DNA from: Plantago major
Lineage: Eukaryota > Streptophyta > Magnoliopsida > Lamiales > Plantaginaceae
Assembly (NCBI GenBank): GCA_026545765.1
Contig: CM048843.1
Coordinates: 22,689,646-22,753,645, forward strand
Length of the DNA: 64,000 bases
Direction of reading: 5' to 3'
Shown here: in pieces, positions 1-10,208 of the stretch
Numbering within the stretch: position 1 is the first letter of the stretch
Layout: the number at the start of each line of letters is the position of its first letter
The notes under the pieces: generated by a model
The model's database searches: none
What the model was told of the DNA's origin: nothing
Seen by the model: the letters and a program-made list of their open reading frames with translations, nothing else
Made by a program: the position numbers and the translations under genes

Positions 1-795
1 TATGAAAATTAACCTATAGAGTTGTAATATGATAAAAATCAATATGATGAATTGATCTCTAACACATCATTTATCCACTTCTTAATTGCTATATTTCAAC
101 TTGATTGAAATTTATATCTATAAATTTAAAAATGTAAAAATAGACGAAGAAAATATACATAACTTTTAAAATAAACTTTTGGATTCCAACACAAATAAAA
201 GGATGAGAAACATGTTAATAAAATGATTCATATGCATACCGGAGATGACAAGGAACATGATCCAAAAGAAATTTGCCATTTTCTCAGGTTCAAAGACTTG
301 TTACTAGTATGTTTTCTCTGTTGTAACTTTGACTTTATTTGTATTAGATATTGACTTGTATTTGACAGTACACGGGTTATATATAGTGAAAAAGATGAAG
401 AAATATATGGTAATACAATTAATATTGCAAGATTTTTATTTTCATCATTATAAATTGCTTATCCAATTGGACTTATGGATAATATTTTAGTTTGTTAGAT
501 ATTATTAGGTACTAATATTAATTACCCATATAGTGCTCATTACCTTCTTAATATTAAGAAATTTGCTAACATCAGAACTTTTGGATAATGTTTTACTATC
601 ATAGATAAAATTAATATTAATAATCTTCATATTTTTTAAATAAATCTTTGACAAGTTTTCACACACAATAATTTGATCATTATTTACTAAATATACAAAT
701 ACATTGTAAGTTAAATAGATAGAATGCTTCATTTAAAAAGTTCAGAATAGAAACTAAAATATGTGAGAAAAGTAACTAATCTCTAAATATTTTTT
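1..795. repeat. AT-rich leader shared by three loci
   Basis: AT-rich sequence with no convincing gene. Bases from about 299 on recur at 12067-12581 and 39150-39647, and the whole stretch recurs in A'. The minus-strand ORF at 505-732 is kept in all three copies (75 to 80 codons), but its composition is that of AT-rich non-coding DNA and I see no known domain. Confidence 0.8.
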
Positions 796-960
796 AGGGG
801 AAATTACATATACTACCCGTTAAGTAGGCCCACATTTCAGATTCACCCCCGGGTTTGCTTAATTTATAGATGAACCTAATTTTTACACATGACGAATTTT
901 AAAATTACTTTATCTCCAAAAGTCAACATTTTCTTCCATTTTTTCTTTTCTTTATAATTA
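796..960. mobile_element. Left terminal part of a long-TIR DNA element (copy in A)
   Basis: Starts AGGGGAAATTACATATACTA and matches the left terminus of the complete element at 12582-25104. After about 960 the sequence diverges, and I found no right terminus in block A, so only the left arm survives. The same fragment lies at 39648-39815. Confidence 0.6.
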
Positions 961-1018
961 AATAATTCATTAAGACATGCGAAGGTAATTCAGGAAGCAA
1001 GGAATAGGAGGAACGAAA

Positions 1019-1225
1019 ATGCAAACTTTCATAGAACAATGCCAAGTAAACCGGCAAGAGGAGATAAGGAAACAAGAGGAGATGTACGCCAGTAGTCAAA
1101 GAAAGGAATGGAATTCATATTTGAATTGCCTTCAAGCACAACAACGAACTTCCTATATGGAGGCAAACTATGCGGAGTATCCTCGACATAATTACCCACC
1201 TTGCTACCCTCAACCACCGTTCTAA
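1019..1225 (+). pseudogene. Small charged ORF, unidentified (copy A)
   Basis: A 68-codon frame just left of the gypsy-like LTR. The first half is rich in Glu, Gln, Arg and Lys and could form a helix (for example RQEEIRKQEEMY); the end is Pro/Tyr-rich (NYPPCYPQPPF). Past its stop the same frame reads on with a Pro-rich stretch. This looks like the tail of a transposon protein with a stop acquired, but I do not recognise the family. The copy at 39871 differs by few residues. A host micro-protein cannot be excluded. Confidence 0.3.
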
Positions 1226-1267
1226 TCACCACCTACTACAGGAATGAGCCAATACTATGGCAACTAG

Positions 1268-1845
1268 TGTTGATACAGAAATATGTCTAAGACGTCCTAA
1301 CCGCTCTATCGGACTATTGTCCTAAGCGGGACGTCCTAACCGCTCTATCGGACTACAGTCCTAAGCGGGACGTCCTAACCCAACCAACCTATTGGGCCAT
1401 AGGCCTATCAAGACATTGGGCCATTGGCCTAGAGCATTGTTGGCGCAATCTGGGACGCACACTTGGCGCGATCTTATGAGTCCTCCCTTTCTCAAGGGAA
1501 ACCTATAAATATGCACATATCCTCATAATGCAAGGTAAGTCAAGCCTTCTTCCTAGACTCTTACCTTCTCAACTATTATACAGAGTAGATCTCCAGTCTC
1601 TCTTGAGTAAAGTCTCAGACCGGTTTGACACTTAGCAAACCGGGTCCTAACCCCCCCCCCCCCCCCTCCAAGCTACTTGTGCAGGTCCTTACGCATCGCC
1701 TCTTACCAGTACGACGGTTCTTACGGGCTCTTACTCTTTAATTCTTACAAGCAAGGTGGTTCTTACTCTAAGGTGGTCTAGGTACTTAGAGTGAAGGAAA
1801 GCAAGGGAAATTCATTAAGTGGTTGGGGGACTTTTACCCTCACCA
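1268..1845 (+). mobile_element. Gypsy-like 5' LTR (copy A)
   Basis: Begins TGTTGATACAG and ends CACCA, followed by TTT and a primer binding site. It contains a TATAAAT box at 1504-1510, two tandem copies of a roughly 40-bp unit with internal dyads (about 1290-1377), and a 16-base C run (1651-1666). No matching 3' LTR is visible downstream, so the element has lost its right end. The LTR, primer site and gag order are as expected for a plus-strand element. Confidence 0.7.
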
Positions 1846-1848
1846 TTT

Positions 1849-1866
1849 TGGCGCCGTCTGTGGGAA
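1849..1866 (+). other. Primer binding site
   Basis: TGGCGCCGTCTGTGGGAA lies 3 bp after the LTR. The first nine bases pair with the CCA-containing end of plant tRNA-Asp; the rest does not fit that tRNA well. The same 18 bases form the primer site of the copia element at 30932-36707. Confidence 0.65.
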
Positions 1867-1896
1867 TCTCTACAAAAAGTTTCGTTCTCTTCAGTA

Positions 1897-2334
1897 ATGG
1901 CAAGAACAAGAAGGTCCGTAAGAACCAACACTACTGCGGTTGGGACGCCCTCCCCAAGGCAAAGAGGCAGACCTCCCACTCGGAGGGGAAGAGTGGCAAG
2001 AGCCACTTCAAGAAACACAGTGGACTATCCATGTGATGGTCGCACTGCTAGTCTTTCTTCAGAAGAGGAAAGAGCCTCTGATCCTTCAATAAGAACTCAA
2101 GCATTCGGAGTTGAAGGAAAAGTTCCTCCGTCAGGAACACATGGTCCTCCTTCCGAAAGAAACTTCACTCTTCCAAACGGGCATGTCATTCGCCCAAGTG
2201 AGTTTGGGATGAGCGAAAACCAGTTTGGCCTCTTACTATTCAAGGATTCTTTGGTTCTAACAATGTTTAGGCTCCTCAAACTACTCCACACTTGGCGGTT
2301 CCTAGGCAAGCTGAGCCGGATCAATCTAGAATGA
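1897..2334 (+). pseudogene. gag remnant of gypsy-like element (copy A)
   Basis: The start codon at 1897 lies 31 bp after the primer site, where gag normally begins. The frame opens MARTRRSVRTNTT, continues with a basic Arg-rich stretch (PRQRGRPPTRRGR) and then an acidic/Ser segment. From about residue 110 the frame seems shifted, since the tail is a meaningless Leu-rich string. A second gag-like piece in another frame starts at 2513 (MAKSIPMVQIEDLPPG) and runs straight into the minisatellite. No protease, RT or integrase follows. I read it as a dead gag of a non-autonomous element. Confidence 0.5.
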
Positions 2335-2512
2335 ACACCGCTCCACTCCGGAAAGATTAGGAGAACAAGTTCAACAGGAAGATCATCGCAACCTCCTTAA
2401 TAGGAGAACAGTAGCATCCTGAGGCCAACACGAAAGAAGTCCGGTCAGGCCTGGGACCGATGAAGTAGGTCCTAGTCGCTTTCTGGCTCCTCAGCATAGA
2501 GTAAGGGATCAC

Positions 2513-2613
2513 ATGGCCAAAAGTATCCCGATGGTTCAAATTGAGGATCTTCCTCCGGGTGTAGCAATCAATCCAATGACTGGTGAGAGGCTCGCCACTG
2601 AAGTGATCTACCC
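2513..2613 (+). pseudogene. Second gag-like fragment (copy A)
   Basis: Reads MAKSIPMVQIEDLPPG and on to ATEVIYP, then is cut by the first 24-bp repeat. In A' the same segment (41366 on) has an internal stop but continues into PQRKTLGAQNATLKKW and about 350 bp more, so the array border here is a deletion junction. Confidence 0.45.
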
Positions 2614-5391
2614 CCACCATCTCCTCGGAGCAGGTCCTCACCATCTCCTCGGAGTCGGTCCTCACCGTCGCCTCGGACCCGGTGCTCACCGTCTCCTCAG
2701 AACCGTCTCCTCGAAGCATGTTCTCACCGTCGCCTCAGAGCAGGTTCTTACCATCTCCTCGGAGCAGGTCCTCACCGTCACCTCGGACTCGGTTCTAACC
2801 ATCTCCTCGGACTTGGTTCTAACCATCTCCTCGGAGTCGGTCCTCACCGTCGCCTCGGACCCGGTTCTTACCATCTCCTCGGAGCAGGTCCTCACCCTCT
2901 CCTCGGAGTCGGTCCTCACCGTCGCCTCGGACCCGGTGCTCACCATCTCCTCGGAACAGGTCCTCACCATCTCCTCGGAGCCGGTTCTCACCGTCTCCTC
3001 GGAGCAGGTTCTTACCATATCCTCGGACCAGGTTCTTACTATCTCCTCGGAGCAGGTCCTCACCATCTCCTCGGAGCCGGTCCTCAACGTCGCCTCGGAC
3101 CCGGTGCTCACCATCTCCTCGGAGTCGGTCCTCACCGTCGCCTCCGACCCGGTACTTACCATATCCTCGGAGTAGGTCCTCACCATCTTCTCGGAGTCAG
3201 TCCTCACTGTCGCCTCGGACCCGATTCTTACCATCTCCTCGAACCAGGCTCTCACCAAGTCCTCGGAGCAGGTTATTACCATCTCCTCGGAGAAGGTCCT
3301 AACCATCTCCTCGGAGTCGGTCCACACCGTCGCCTCGGACCCAGTGCTCACCGTCTCCTCGGAACAGGTACTCACCATCTCCTCGGAGCCGGTTCTCACC
3401 GTCGTCTCGAAGTCGGTCCTCATCGTCACCTCGGAGCCGGTGCTTACCATCTCGTCGGAGCCGGTGATTACCATCTCCTCGAAGTCGGTCCTCACCGTCG
3501 CCTCGGACTTGGTTCTAACCATCTCCTAGGAGAAGGTCCTCACCATCTCCTCGGAGTCGGTCCTCACCGTCGCCTCGGACTTGGTTCTAACCATCTCCTA
3601 GGAGAAGGTCCTCACCATCTCCTCGGAGTCGGTCCTCACCGTCGCCTCGGACCCGGTTCTTACCCTCTCCTCGGAGGAGGTCCTCACCCTCTCCTCGGAG
3701 TCGGTCCTCACCGTCGCCTCGGAGTCGGTCCTCACTGTCGCCTCGGACCCGGTGCTCACCGTCTCCTCGGAACAGGTCCTCACCATCTCCTCGGAGCCGG
3801 TTCTCACCGTCTCCTCGGAGCAAGTTCTAACCATCTCCTCGGAGCAGGTCCTCACCATCTCCTCGGACCCGGTCCTCAGCGTCGCCTCGGACCCGGTGCT
3901 AACAATCTTCTCGGAGTCGGTCTTCACCGTCGCCTCCGACCCGATGCATACCGTATCCTCGGAGTAGGTCCTCACCATCTTCTCGGAGTCGGTCCTCATC
4001 GTCGCCTCAGAGCCGGTGCTTACCATCTCCTCGAAGCCGGTGCTTACCATCTCCTCAAAGTTGGTCCTCACCGTCGCCTCGGACCCGGTTCTTACCATCT
4101 CCTTGAACCAGGCTCTCACCAAGTCCTCGGAGCAGGTTCTTACCATCTCCTCGGAGAAGGTCCTCACCATCTCCTCGGAGTCGGTCCTCACCGTCGCCTC
4201 GGACCCAGTGCTCACCGTCTCCTCGGAACAGGTCCTCACCATCTCCTTGGAGCCAGTTCTCACCGTCGCCTCAGACCAGGTTCTTACCATCTGCTCGAAG
4301 CAGGTCCTCGCCGTCGCCTCGGACCCGGTGCTTACCATCTCCTCGGAGCAGGTGCTTACCATCTCCTCGAAGTCGGTCCTCACCGTAGCCTCAGACTCTG
4401 TTCTAACCATCTCCTCGGAGCAGATCTTCACCATCTCCTCGGAGTCGGGCCTCACCGTCGCCTCGGACCCGGTTCTTACCATATCCTCGGAGCAGGTCCT
4501 CACCCTCTCCTCGGAGTCGGTCCTCACCGTCGCCTCGGACCCGGTGTTCACCGTCTCCTCGGAACAGGTCCTCACCTTCTCCTCGGAGCCGGTTCTCACT
4601 GTCACCTCGTAGCAGGTTCTTACCATCTCCTCGGACCAGGTTCTTACCATCTCCTCGGACCAGGTCCTCACCATGTCCTCGTAGCCGGTCCACACCGTCG
4701 ACTCGGACCCGGTGCTCACCATCTCCTCAGAGTCGGTCATCACCGTCGCCTCAGACCCGGTGCTTACCATCTCCTCGGAGAAGGTCCTCACCATCTCCTC
4801 GGAGTCGGTCCTCACCGATGCCTCGGACCCGGTGCTTACCATCTCCTCGGAGCCGGTGCTTACCATCTCCTCGAAGTCGGTCCTCACCGTCGCCTCGGAC
4901 CCGGTTCTTACCATCTCCTCGGAGCAGGTCCTCACCATCTCCTCCGAGTCGGTCCTCACCGTCGCCTCGGACCCGGTGCTCACCGTCTCCTCGGAACAGG
5001 TCCTCACCATCGCCTCGGAGCAGGTTCTTACCATCTCCTCGGACCAGGTTCTGACCATCTCCTCGGAGCAGGTCCTCACCATCTCCTCGGAGCCGGTCCT
5101 CACCGTCGCCTCGGACTCGATTCTTACCATGTCCTCGGAGCAGGTCCTCACCATCTCCTTAGAGCCGGTCCTCACCGTCGCCTCGGACTCGGTTCTGACC
5201 ATCTCCTCGGAGCAGGTCCTCACCATCTCCTCGGAGCAGGCTCTTACCAAGTCCTCGGTCCAGGTTCTTACCATCTCCTCGGAGTCAGTTCTCACCGTGG
5301 CCTCGGACCATGTTCTTACCATGTCCTTGGACCCGGTTCTTACCATCTCCTCGGACCAGGTTCTAACCATATCCTCGGAGCGGGTCCTTGA
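2614..5391. repeat. 24-bp minisatellite array 1 (about 116 units)
   Basis: Tandem 24-bp units of the form CTCACCATCTCCTCGGAG or CTCACCGTCGCCTCGGAC plus six variable bases (CAGGTC, TCGGTC, CCGGTG and similar). The array is GC- and CpG-rich in an AT-rich setting. Because 24 is a multiple of three, every frame is periodic. The plus strand reads 8-residue repeats such as VLTISSEQ/VLTVASDP, and the minus strand EEMVRTGS/EATVRTDS. The minus-strand frame is open for 602 codons (3598-5406); the plus-strand frame is repeatedly closed by CAG-to-TAG changes. A roughly 72-bp local duplication lies at about 3505-3648. I treat it as a repeat, not a gene. Confidence 0.95.
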
Positions 5392-5486
5392 CCATGTCTT
5401 AGACATCGCATCCTAAGGTCAGACTACATCCTCCGGACCAACTAAGTAAGACACTCATTGTCCTACAAACATCCGACACTTGCTAC

Positions 5487-5613
5487 CAATTTGGCTAGGA
5501 TAGCCTCCTACCGCCAAAGTGGCTAGGACCGTCTCCAACGCCAAAGTGGATAGTACCGTCTCCAACGCCAAAGTAGCCAGGGCAAGTCTCCTACCACCAG
5601 AGTGGCTAGGACA
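5487..5613. repeat. 27-bp tandem repeat after array 1
   Basis: About four to five units of roughly 27 bp, core GCCAAAGTGGCTAGGACCGT with CTCCAAC. The last units are more diverged. The counterpart lies at about 45968-46095. The stretch from 5392 to 5690 otherwise shows nothing I can assign. Confidence 0.65.
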
Positions 5614-5690
5614 AGCATCTTACACCTTTAGCTGCACAAGCAAAAGCGAGGCCAACTCCATAAGCTTAAGAACTAGGAGATACTTTCAAA

Positions 5691-5757
5691 GGTTCATCTT
5701 GGCGTGAGCCCATCTCACGATAGACGGCCGGTCGCGCTAAAGTGATTTTGGTTTTGG
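5691..5757 (+). mobile_element. 3' end fragment of a gypsy-type LTR (copy A)
   Basis: The sequence TTGGCGTGAGCCCATCTCAC and what follows resembles the last 75 bp of the solo LTR at 36776-38145. In copy A the terminal bases are damaged by a deletion; in A' the fragment at about 46178-46244 ends properly in GGGGCGTGACA. Confidence 0.55.
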
Positions 5758-5820
5758 GTCATGATAGGTTTTTAGATAGTCATAGGTGACTGATCAAAAT
5801 TGGGGGGGGGGGGGGGAATT

Positions 5821-7246
5821 TGTTAGGAATATCTGTTTAGATTTTGATCAGTAACCCTAATGACTTATCTTAGCTCAGAAAGTTAACTAGCACTCTTAGT
5901 TCACTTGAAAATTGTAAAAAAGGAAGCTTACTGAGTATGTTAGTCTAGCAAATCTTGTATAGGATGTTAGGTCTCTAAGTGTAATTTTATATCTTTGAAG
6001 AAGACCAAGAAGCAAGCATCCAACAGAAGGAAGCCTTTATTGAAGATCAGAAGATTGCACAAGATTGTTGAAGACTAAGGAAAAGTGTCTCCTCAGAAAC
6101 CTTGCCTCAGAAACCTTGAAGAAATTAAGTGTCTTTGGAAGACAAGTATTTCAACAAGTGGTTTCTGAAGCATTATAGGTCACTGAAAAAGGACTTGCAA
6201 ATCCTCAGAAAGCTTGCATTGTTCCGTTGCACTACAGGACAAAAGTTAGTACAGTGCATTAATTACGCAGACAGAGATGTCTGAGCAAAAGAGGAAATCT
6301 CTGGAAAGAGACAAAGCTCACTGCCATACTAACTTCAGATATCAATAGTTTGAATTTCATTGTGCCTAACGGATACTATTCAAAGGGCATGATTTTCAAT
6401 TATAAATATCAACACTTCGAATGCTTGAAAATACACATCTACGAACCTATTCATTCAAGCATACAAGCCTTCTGCCTACTTACTCTCTAGCTTACTGTTG
6501 CGACTAAAGCTCTTAAATTTTAAGTAACACGAAAGTTCTAAGTGTCCTGATCCTTAACAAGAATTGTATATTGTGAAGGAGTTGAATCTAGAAGATATAG
6601 TTGCGACTCATATCTGTGATTCATTCTCTTGAACAACATCAAGACTTGGGTCAGTAAAGAATAACTTACCATACATTGAAAAGTGTATTAAGTAAGCTTG
6701 ATTCTACAGAGCACTCATAGATAACTGTATAAGTTATTAAGAACCTGCTCACCTGACAAACTACAATAATAAACACCACAAAGGCGTTGAGCATAGGAAG
6801 TACTTAGTTTGGGAAACTAAGGAATAGCTCAAAGGTTACTAAGTAGAGGAAGTACTTGGTTGGGAAAACTAGGGAACAACTTAGGAGGGACACTTGGTTG
6901 GGAACCTAGTGTAAAAGGTATCAAGGGATATGATTTTGTAAGGAGAACTCATCATCTTATCTTAGTGGATTCAAGTCCTAAGAAAGGGCGAGTGGATTAG
7001 TTGAGGGATTACGCCACCCTCAAATACCACTATAAACTGCTGTGTTATTTACTTACTGCTTACTGAGTACTTACACACTTTATAGCCTGTTGAGCACGTG
7101 CACTTATCACTGAAGTCTTCCGCTCTCTGAATATAAGTATTAGATACCTTCCCAAATATCTGAGAAACTGGTCTATCGTCAAAAGTTTGAAAAGACTATT
7201 CACCCCCCCCCCCCAGTCTTTTACTTTGTCGTTATCTGGACCAACA
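5821..7246 (+). mobile_element. Copia-type LTR (copy A)
   Basis: Begins TGTTAGGAATATC straight after a 15-base G run that looks like an expanded polypurine tract (5802-5816), so it is probably a 3' LTR. It has a TATAAATA box at 6401-6408 and ends CTGGACCAACA after a C run. No internal coding region remains upstream. Copy A' is 46333-47773. Family assignment rests on end motifs and the G-rich tract only. Confidence 0.6.
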
Positions 7247-7254
7247 AAGACTAT

Positions 7255-7860
7255 GACAAAGTAGGAATGCAACACATGCTAAAAACAGTAACATTGATAC
7301 AGAAAACTATAACAGTGCCTCTTAAAACTATAACAAAACATTTGCAAAAAATCAAATCATAAATATTTTTCAAAAGCTAAAACACTAACTTTGATGCTTA
7401 AAACTACAACAATAGGTCTTAAAACTATTACATATGCGCTAAAAACAGTAACATGCAGAAATATTCAACATAAGCTAAATATAGTAATACCAATGATTAA
7501 AACCATACATGTGCATCTTAAAACTATAACAATGTCTCTTAAAACGATAACAAAGCACGAACATACAACACAAGTTAAAAACAGTAACATTGATGCTTAA
7601 AACCATAACAGTGCATTTCAACACTATAACAATGCCTCTTAAACCTATAACAAAGCATTTGCAAAAAATCAAATCATAAATATTTCACCAGAGGCTAAAA
7701 CCACTAACGTTGTTGCTTAAAATTACAATAATAGGTCTTGAAACTATAACAAATGCGCTAAAACAATAACATGCAGAAACATTCAACACAAGCTAAAAAC
7801 CATAACAATGATGCTAAAAACTATAACACCAACTCTTAAAACCATAACAAAGCACCAGAT
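7255..7860. repeat. Degenerate AT-rich tandem repeat (copy A)
   Basis: Dozens of diverged units of about 17-20 bp around the core CTTAAAACTATAACA. A longer period of about 317 bp is also visible: TTTGCAAAAAATCAAATCAT occurs at about 7341 and 7658. ORFs here are by-products. The counterpart is 47783-48385. Confidence 0.75.
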
Positions 7861-8072
7861 AACATGATTCGATTTTCACTATAGGAATTTTAGATCTGGT
7901 TTCAGATCTGGAAACATCATCATATCATAAAATCAACGAAAAATAAAAGGTCAAATTTCACTTCCAAAGGAGATTTTAACGAAAAAAGCGGGATGAATTT
8001 GTTGATTTGAACCTTTTTGCAACTGGATATGAAAATCCAGCAAGATCTGGCAGAAATATGGGGAAATCGCGC

Positions 8073-8074
<2 letters not shown>

Positions 8075-8112
<38 letters not shown>
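8075..8112. repeat. GA microsatellite (copy A)
   Basis: Perfect (GA)n of about 19 units, with a shorter GA run at 8178-8193. In A' the runs are at about 48610-48652 and 48718-48747 and both are longer. The surrounding 7900-8340 shows no recognisable gene. Confidence 0.9.
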
Positions 8113-8115
<3 letters not shown>

Positions 8116-8634
8116 ACCGGTACGATTTGATTGCCGCCGTGTTGCAGCACCATAATTTCCGGCGGATGATATGGTTCAGAGAGAGAGAGAGAGAATGTGT
8201 TAAGTTGTGTGACTTTTGTGAGAGTGTGATGTTTATTTAGATATTTATATAAAAGCTACTGACTGGTTTGTAGTGTTTCTGACCGGTTCTTTATTGTAAA
8301 AAAGCGGATTTTTCTATAGATTACTATACTTACTTATTTATTAAACATAAATAACAAAGTCAAGGGGGTTTAAAATAATCCGCACACAACAAGTACAAAG
8401 TACTAGGGAACTGCAACATACTGAAGATAAAGATTACAACCAAAGATCTTAAAATCAATAACAACATATCAAGTTCTTGTAAACTTCGCAATAGTAATTG
8501 TCTTGAATGAGTTTGTAGCTGGAGAGCCGCCAAAATCTTCATAAATCTATGTGTTACTCTTCAACTATGTGGTATTTCTCCATACATTGCATATATGTGT
8601 CTTCAACAGTTCTTCCTCCTAGTTATGTTCTCAT

Positions 8635-8834
8635 GTATACTTCATGTTATCTAACAAAAGGATCAGACACCAATTTCGTAGTGCAACACTAGCTCCGCCA
8701 GCTAAGAGTGTATTGACGTCTAGAGTGACAACCATTTCTTCCAAATTCGACTTGCTACATTTAAGCTCTTTATTATTCAGCCATTCCTTGCATAAATGAA
8801 ACGCTAATATTGCTTCCTCCCGGGTAAGAACTTA
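8635..8834 (-). pseudogene. Unidentified gene fragment (copy A)
   Basis: The minus strand has a stop-free stretch of about 65 codons with coding-like composition. It starts LTREEAILAFHLCKEWLNNK, passes through DVNTLLAGGASVALRNW and ends LDNMKYT before a stop. There is no ATG at its start, so it looks like an internal exon or a captured exon ending at its native stop. Upstream on the same strand (8848-9235) other short frames may be further exons, but I cannot join them. The copy at about 49195-49395 differs by a few substitutions, some non-synonymous. I do not recognise the protein. Confidence 0.35.
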
Positions 8835-9235
8835 TGCTGTCTTCATGTTAATTGTAAGAGACACTTCTTTGATCATAGACATTCAATTGTGTAAACTTCC
8901 TTTGCATAGTGACATGAGACAGATGAAGTCTAATATCCTTGCATAGTGACATAAGAAGTGGCAATACCCACAATAAACAACCCTGCCAGTAATGAGATGC
9001 CAAAATGTAAAACACACCACGCAAAGAAAGAACCTTTCCAAAAGTATTACCATCAGTTTCCAGTACACCATGAGTATACAAATAACACAAATAAGGGGAG
9101 GAACTTCTTTCCAACCAAAATCAGAGAGTCTCCTGTGGTTACCCAAAATGCTCAGGAGCTTGAAACTGAACTTTCCATACACCTTCAAAGACATCAACAA
9201 GATCGAGTATATAAGATTGACTCGTTGGCACTTGT

Positions 9236-9545
9236 GTAGGTGGATTGAAGCTCGTTGGATTGTAGTTTTCACTTGGGTGATTGGTATTTTGGTGGTGCAG
9301 CAGAAGTATTTATTGCTTGCCCTTGGATTCTCGGTTGTTGTCTGTGGTGCTAATAGAGTGTGGATTAGAAGAAGTCTTGGATGGATTAGCTTTTGCTACT
9401 TTGTGTTTTGTGCTAGTTTGGACTTTCATTTGAATATTTTTTTGGAGTTGTACTCGGGTTCCTATAAACCCCCGTGATTGTATGGTTTTTATTTTGAATA
9501 ATAGGAGCTTGACTCCACCTTTAAAAAAAAAAAAATAATAAATAA
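9236..9545 (+). mobile_element. A-tailed retroposon 3' end, LINE-like (copy A)
   Basis: A short stretch ending GACTCCACCTTT followed by an A-rich tail (about 9522-9555, A run then AATA repeats). Style and tail resemble the 3' UTR of plant L1 elements such as the one at 13159. I could not find a target duplication, so a 5'-truncated LINE or a processed transcript is possible. The counterpart is at 49798-50104. Confidence 0.4.
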
Positions 9546-9667
9546 ATAAATAAATTAGCACAAACCTAAGTATGCTTTAGAGAACTAAAAAAGGAGAAGT
9601 TACAAAGATTCTTTGGCTTGGCTAGGCTAATTGCAGTACTACGTCGCACTGTACTAACGTTAGTACA

Positions 9668-10208
9668 TGTCACACCCTTACCTTTTTCACCCCATAAGTA
9701 TGTTTAAATATACTTTTAAGCAAATTTTAATATTTGGATATGTGTTATATACGTGGCCTTACTTGTGAAAAAAATTAACTTATATAATGTGACATGGTAT
9801 ATTTGTGCTATATGAACTTGATGTTAAAAATTGATATTATATGACCGTAATGGAATTTTAATTGTTATCGTTGTTTAATATAGTTTTGGACCGGCTTGTT
9901 AATAGTTTTAATTTTAACCGTTTTACGTCCAAATGAGGACCTATGAAAGAACGGACTCCGTAATATGAACCGTAGGAATTTATAGTAATTGTGTGGTGGA
10001 CCTTGTTGACTTTCGGGTCGTATTTGTGAAAATCGAAATAAGCAGGCTCGTGCAATTAATTCAAGTATTAAAAATTGTATTATAAGCTATATTTGATAAT
10101 AAATCTCAAGTCCACCGCCTCATAATTCCTATCCTTGTTGCTGCCATTTGTTTTAACTTCACAGAGAATTAGTGTCTTTTGGGACAGCTCACGTTATCAG
10201 TCTGGTTC
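9668..10208 (+). mobile_element. Truncated gypsy-type LTR (copy A)
   Basis: Starts TGTCACACCCTTA after GTACA (9663-9667), exactly as the complete LTR at 50219-52221. It is cut after about 541 bp at the junction near 10208. Confidence 0.8.

Larger units (their letters stand above)
1..10208. repeat. Segmental duplication, copy A (truncated by window edge)
   Basis: This whole stretch is collinear with 38849-50760, with substitutions and small indels scattered throughout. The match starts at the first base of the window, so the true left border lies outside. It ends inside an LTR at about 10208, where this copy joins a copia RNase H fragment while the other copy continues through an intact LTR. 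Copy A lacks about 350 bp of gag-region sequence before the minisatellite and the extra minisatellite block present in A'. Confidence 0.95.

Noticed and set aside
505..732. 75-codon minus-strand ORF kept in three copies
   Set aside because: Conservation follows from recent duplication. Composition is AT-driven (Ile, Asn, Lys, Ser) with no domain or start context.
1290..1377. Repeats with dyads that could suggest a CRISPR array
   Set aside because: Only two near-identical units lying in an LTR, without spacers of unique sequence, in plant DNA.
2513..3175. 220-codon plus-strand ORF VLTISSEQ-type as a gene
   Set aside because: Only the first 34 codons are gag-like. The rest is the 24-bp repeat read in frame, and stops arise from simple CAG-to-TAG changes.
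8007..8240. ORF with RERERE repeats
   Set aside because: Translation of the GA microsatellite; run length differs between copies.
8992..9477. 161-codon plus-strand ORF with hydrophobic C-terminal half
   Set aside because: It spans the gene fragment antisense and the A-tailed retroposon, its length and end differ in the second copy (188 codons), and no domain is visible.
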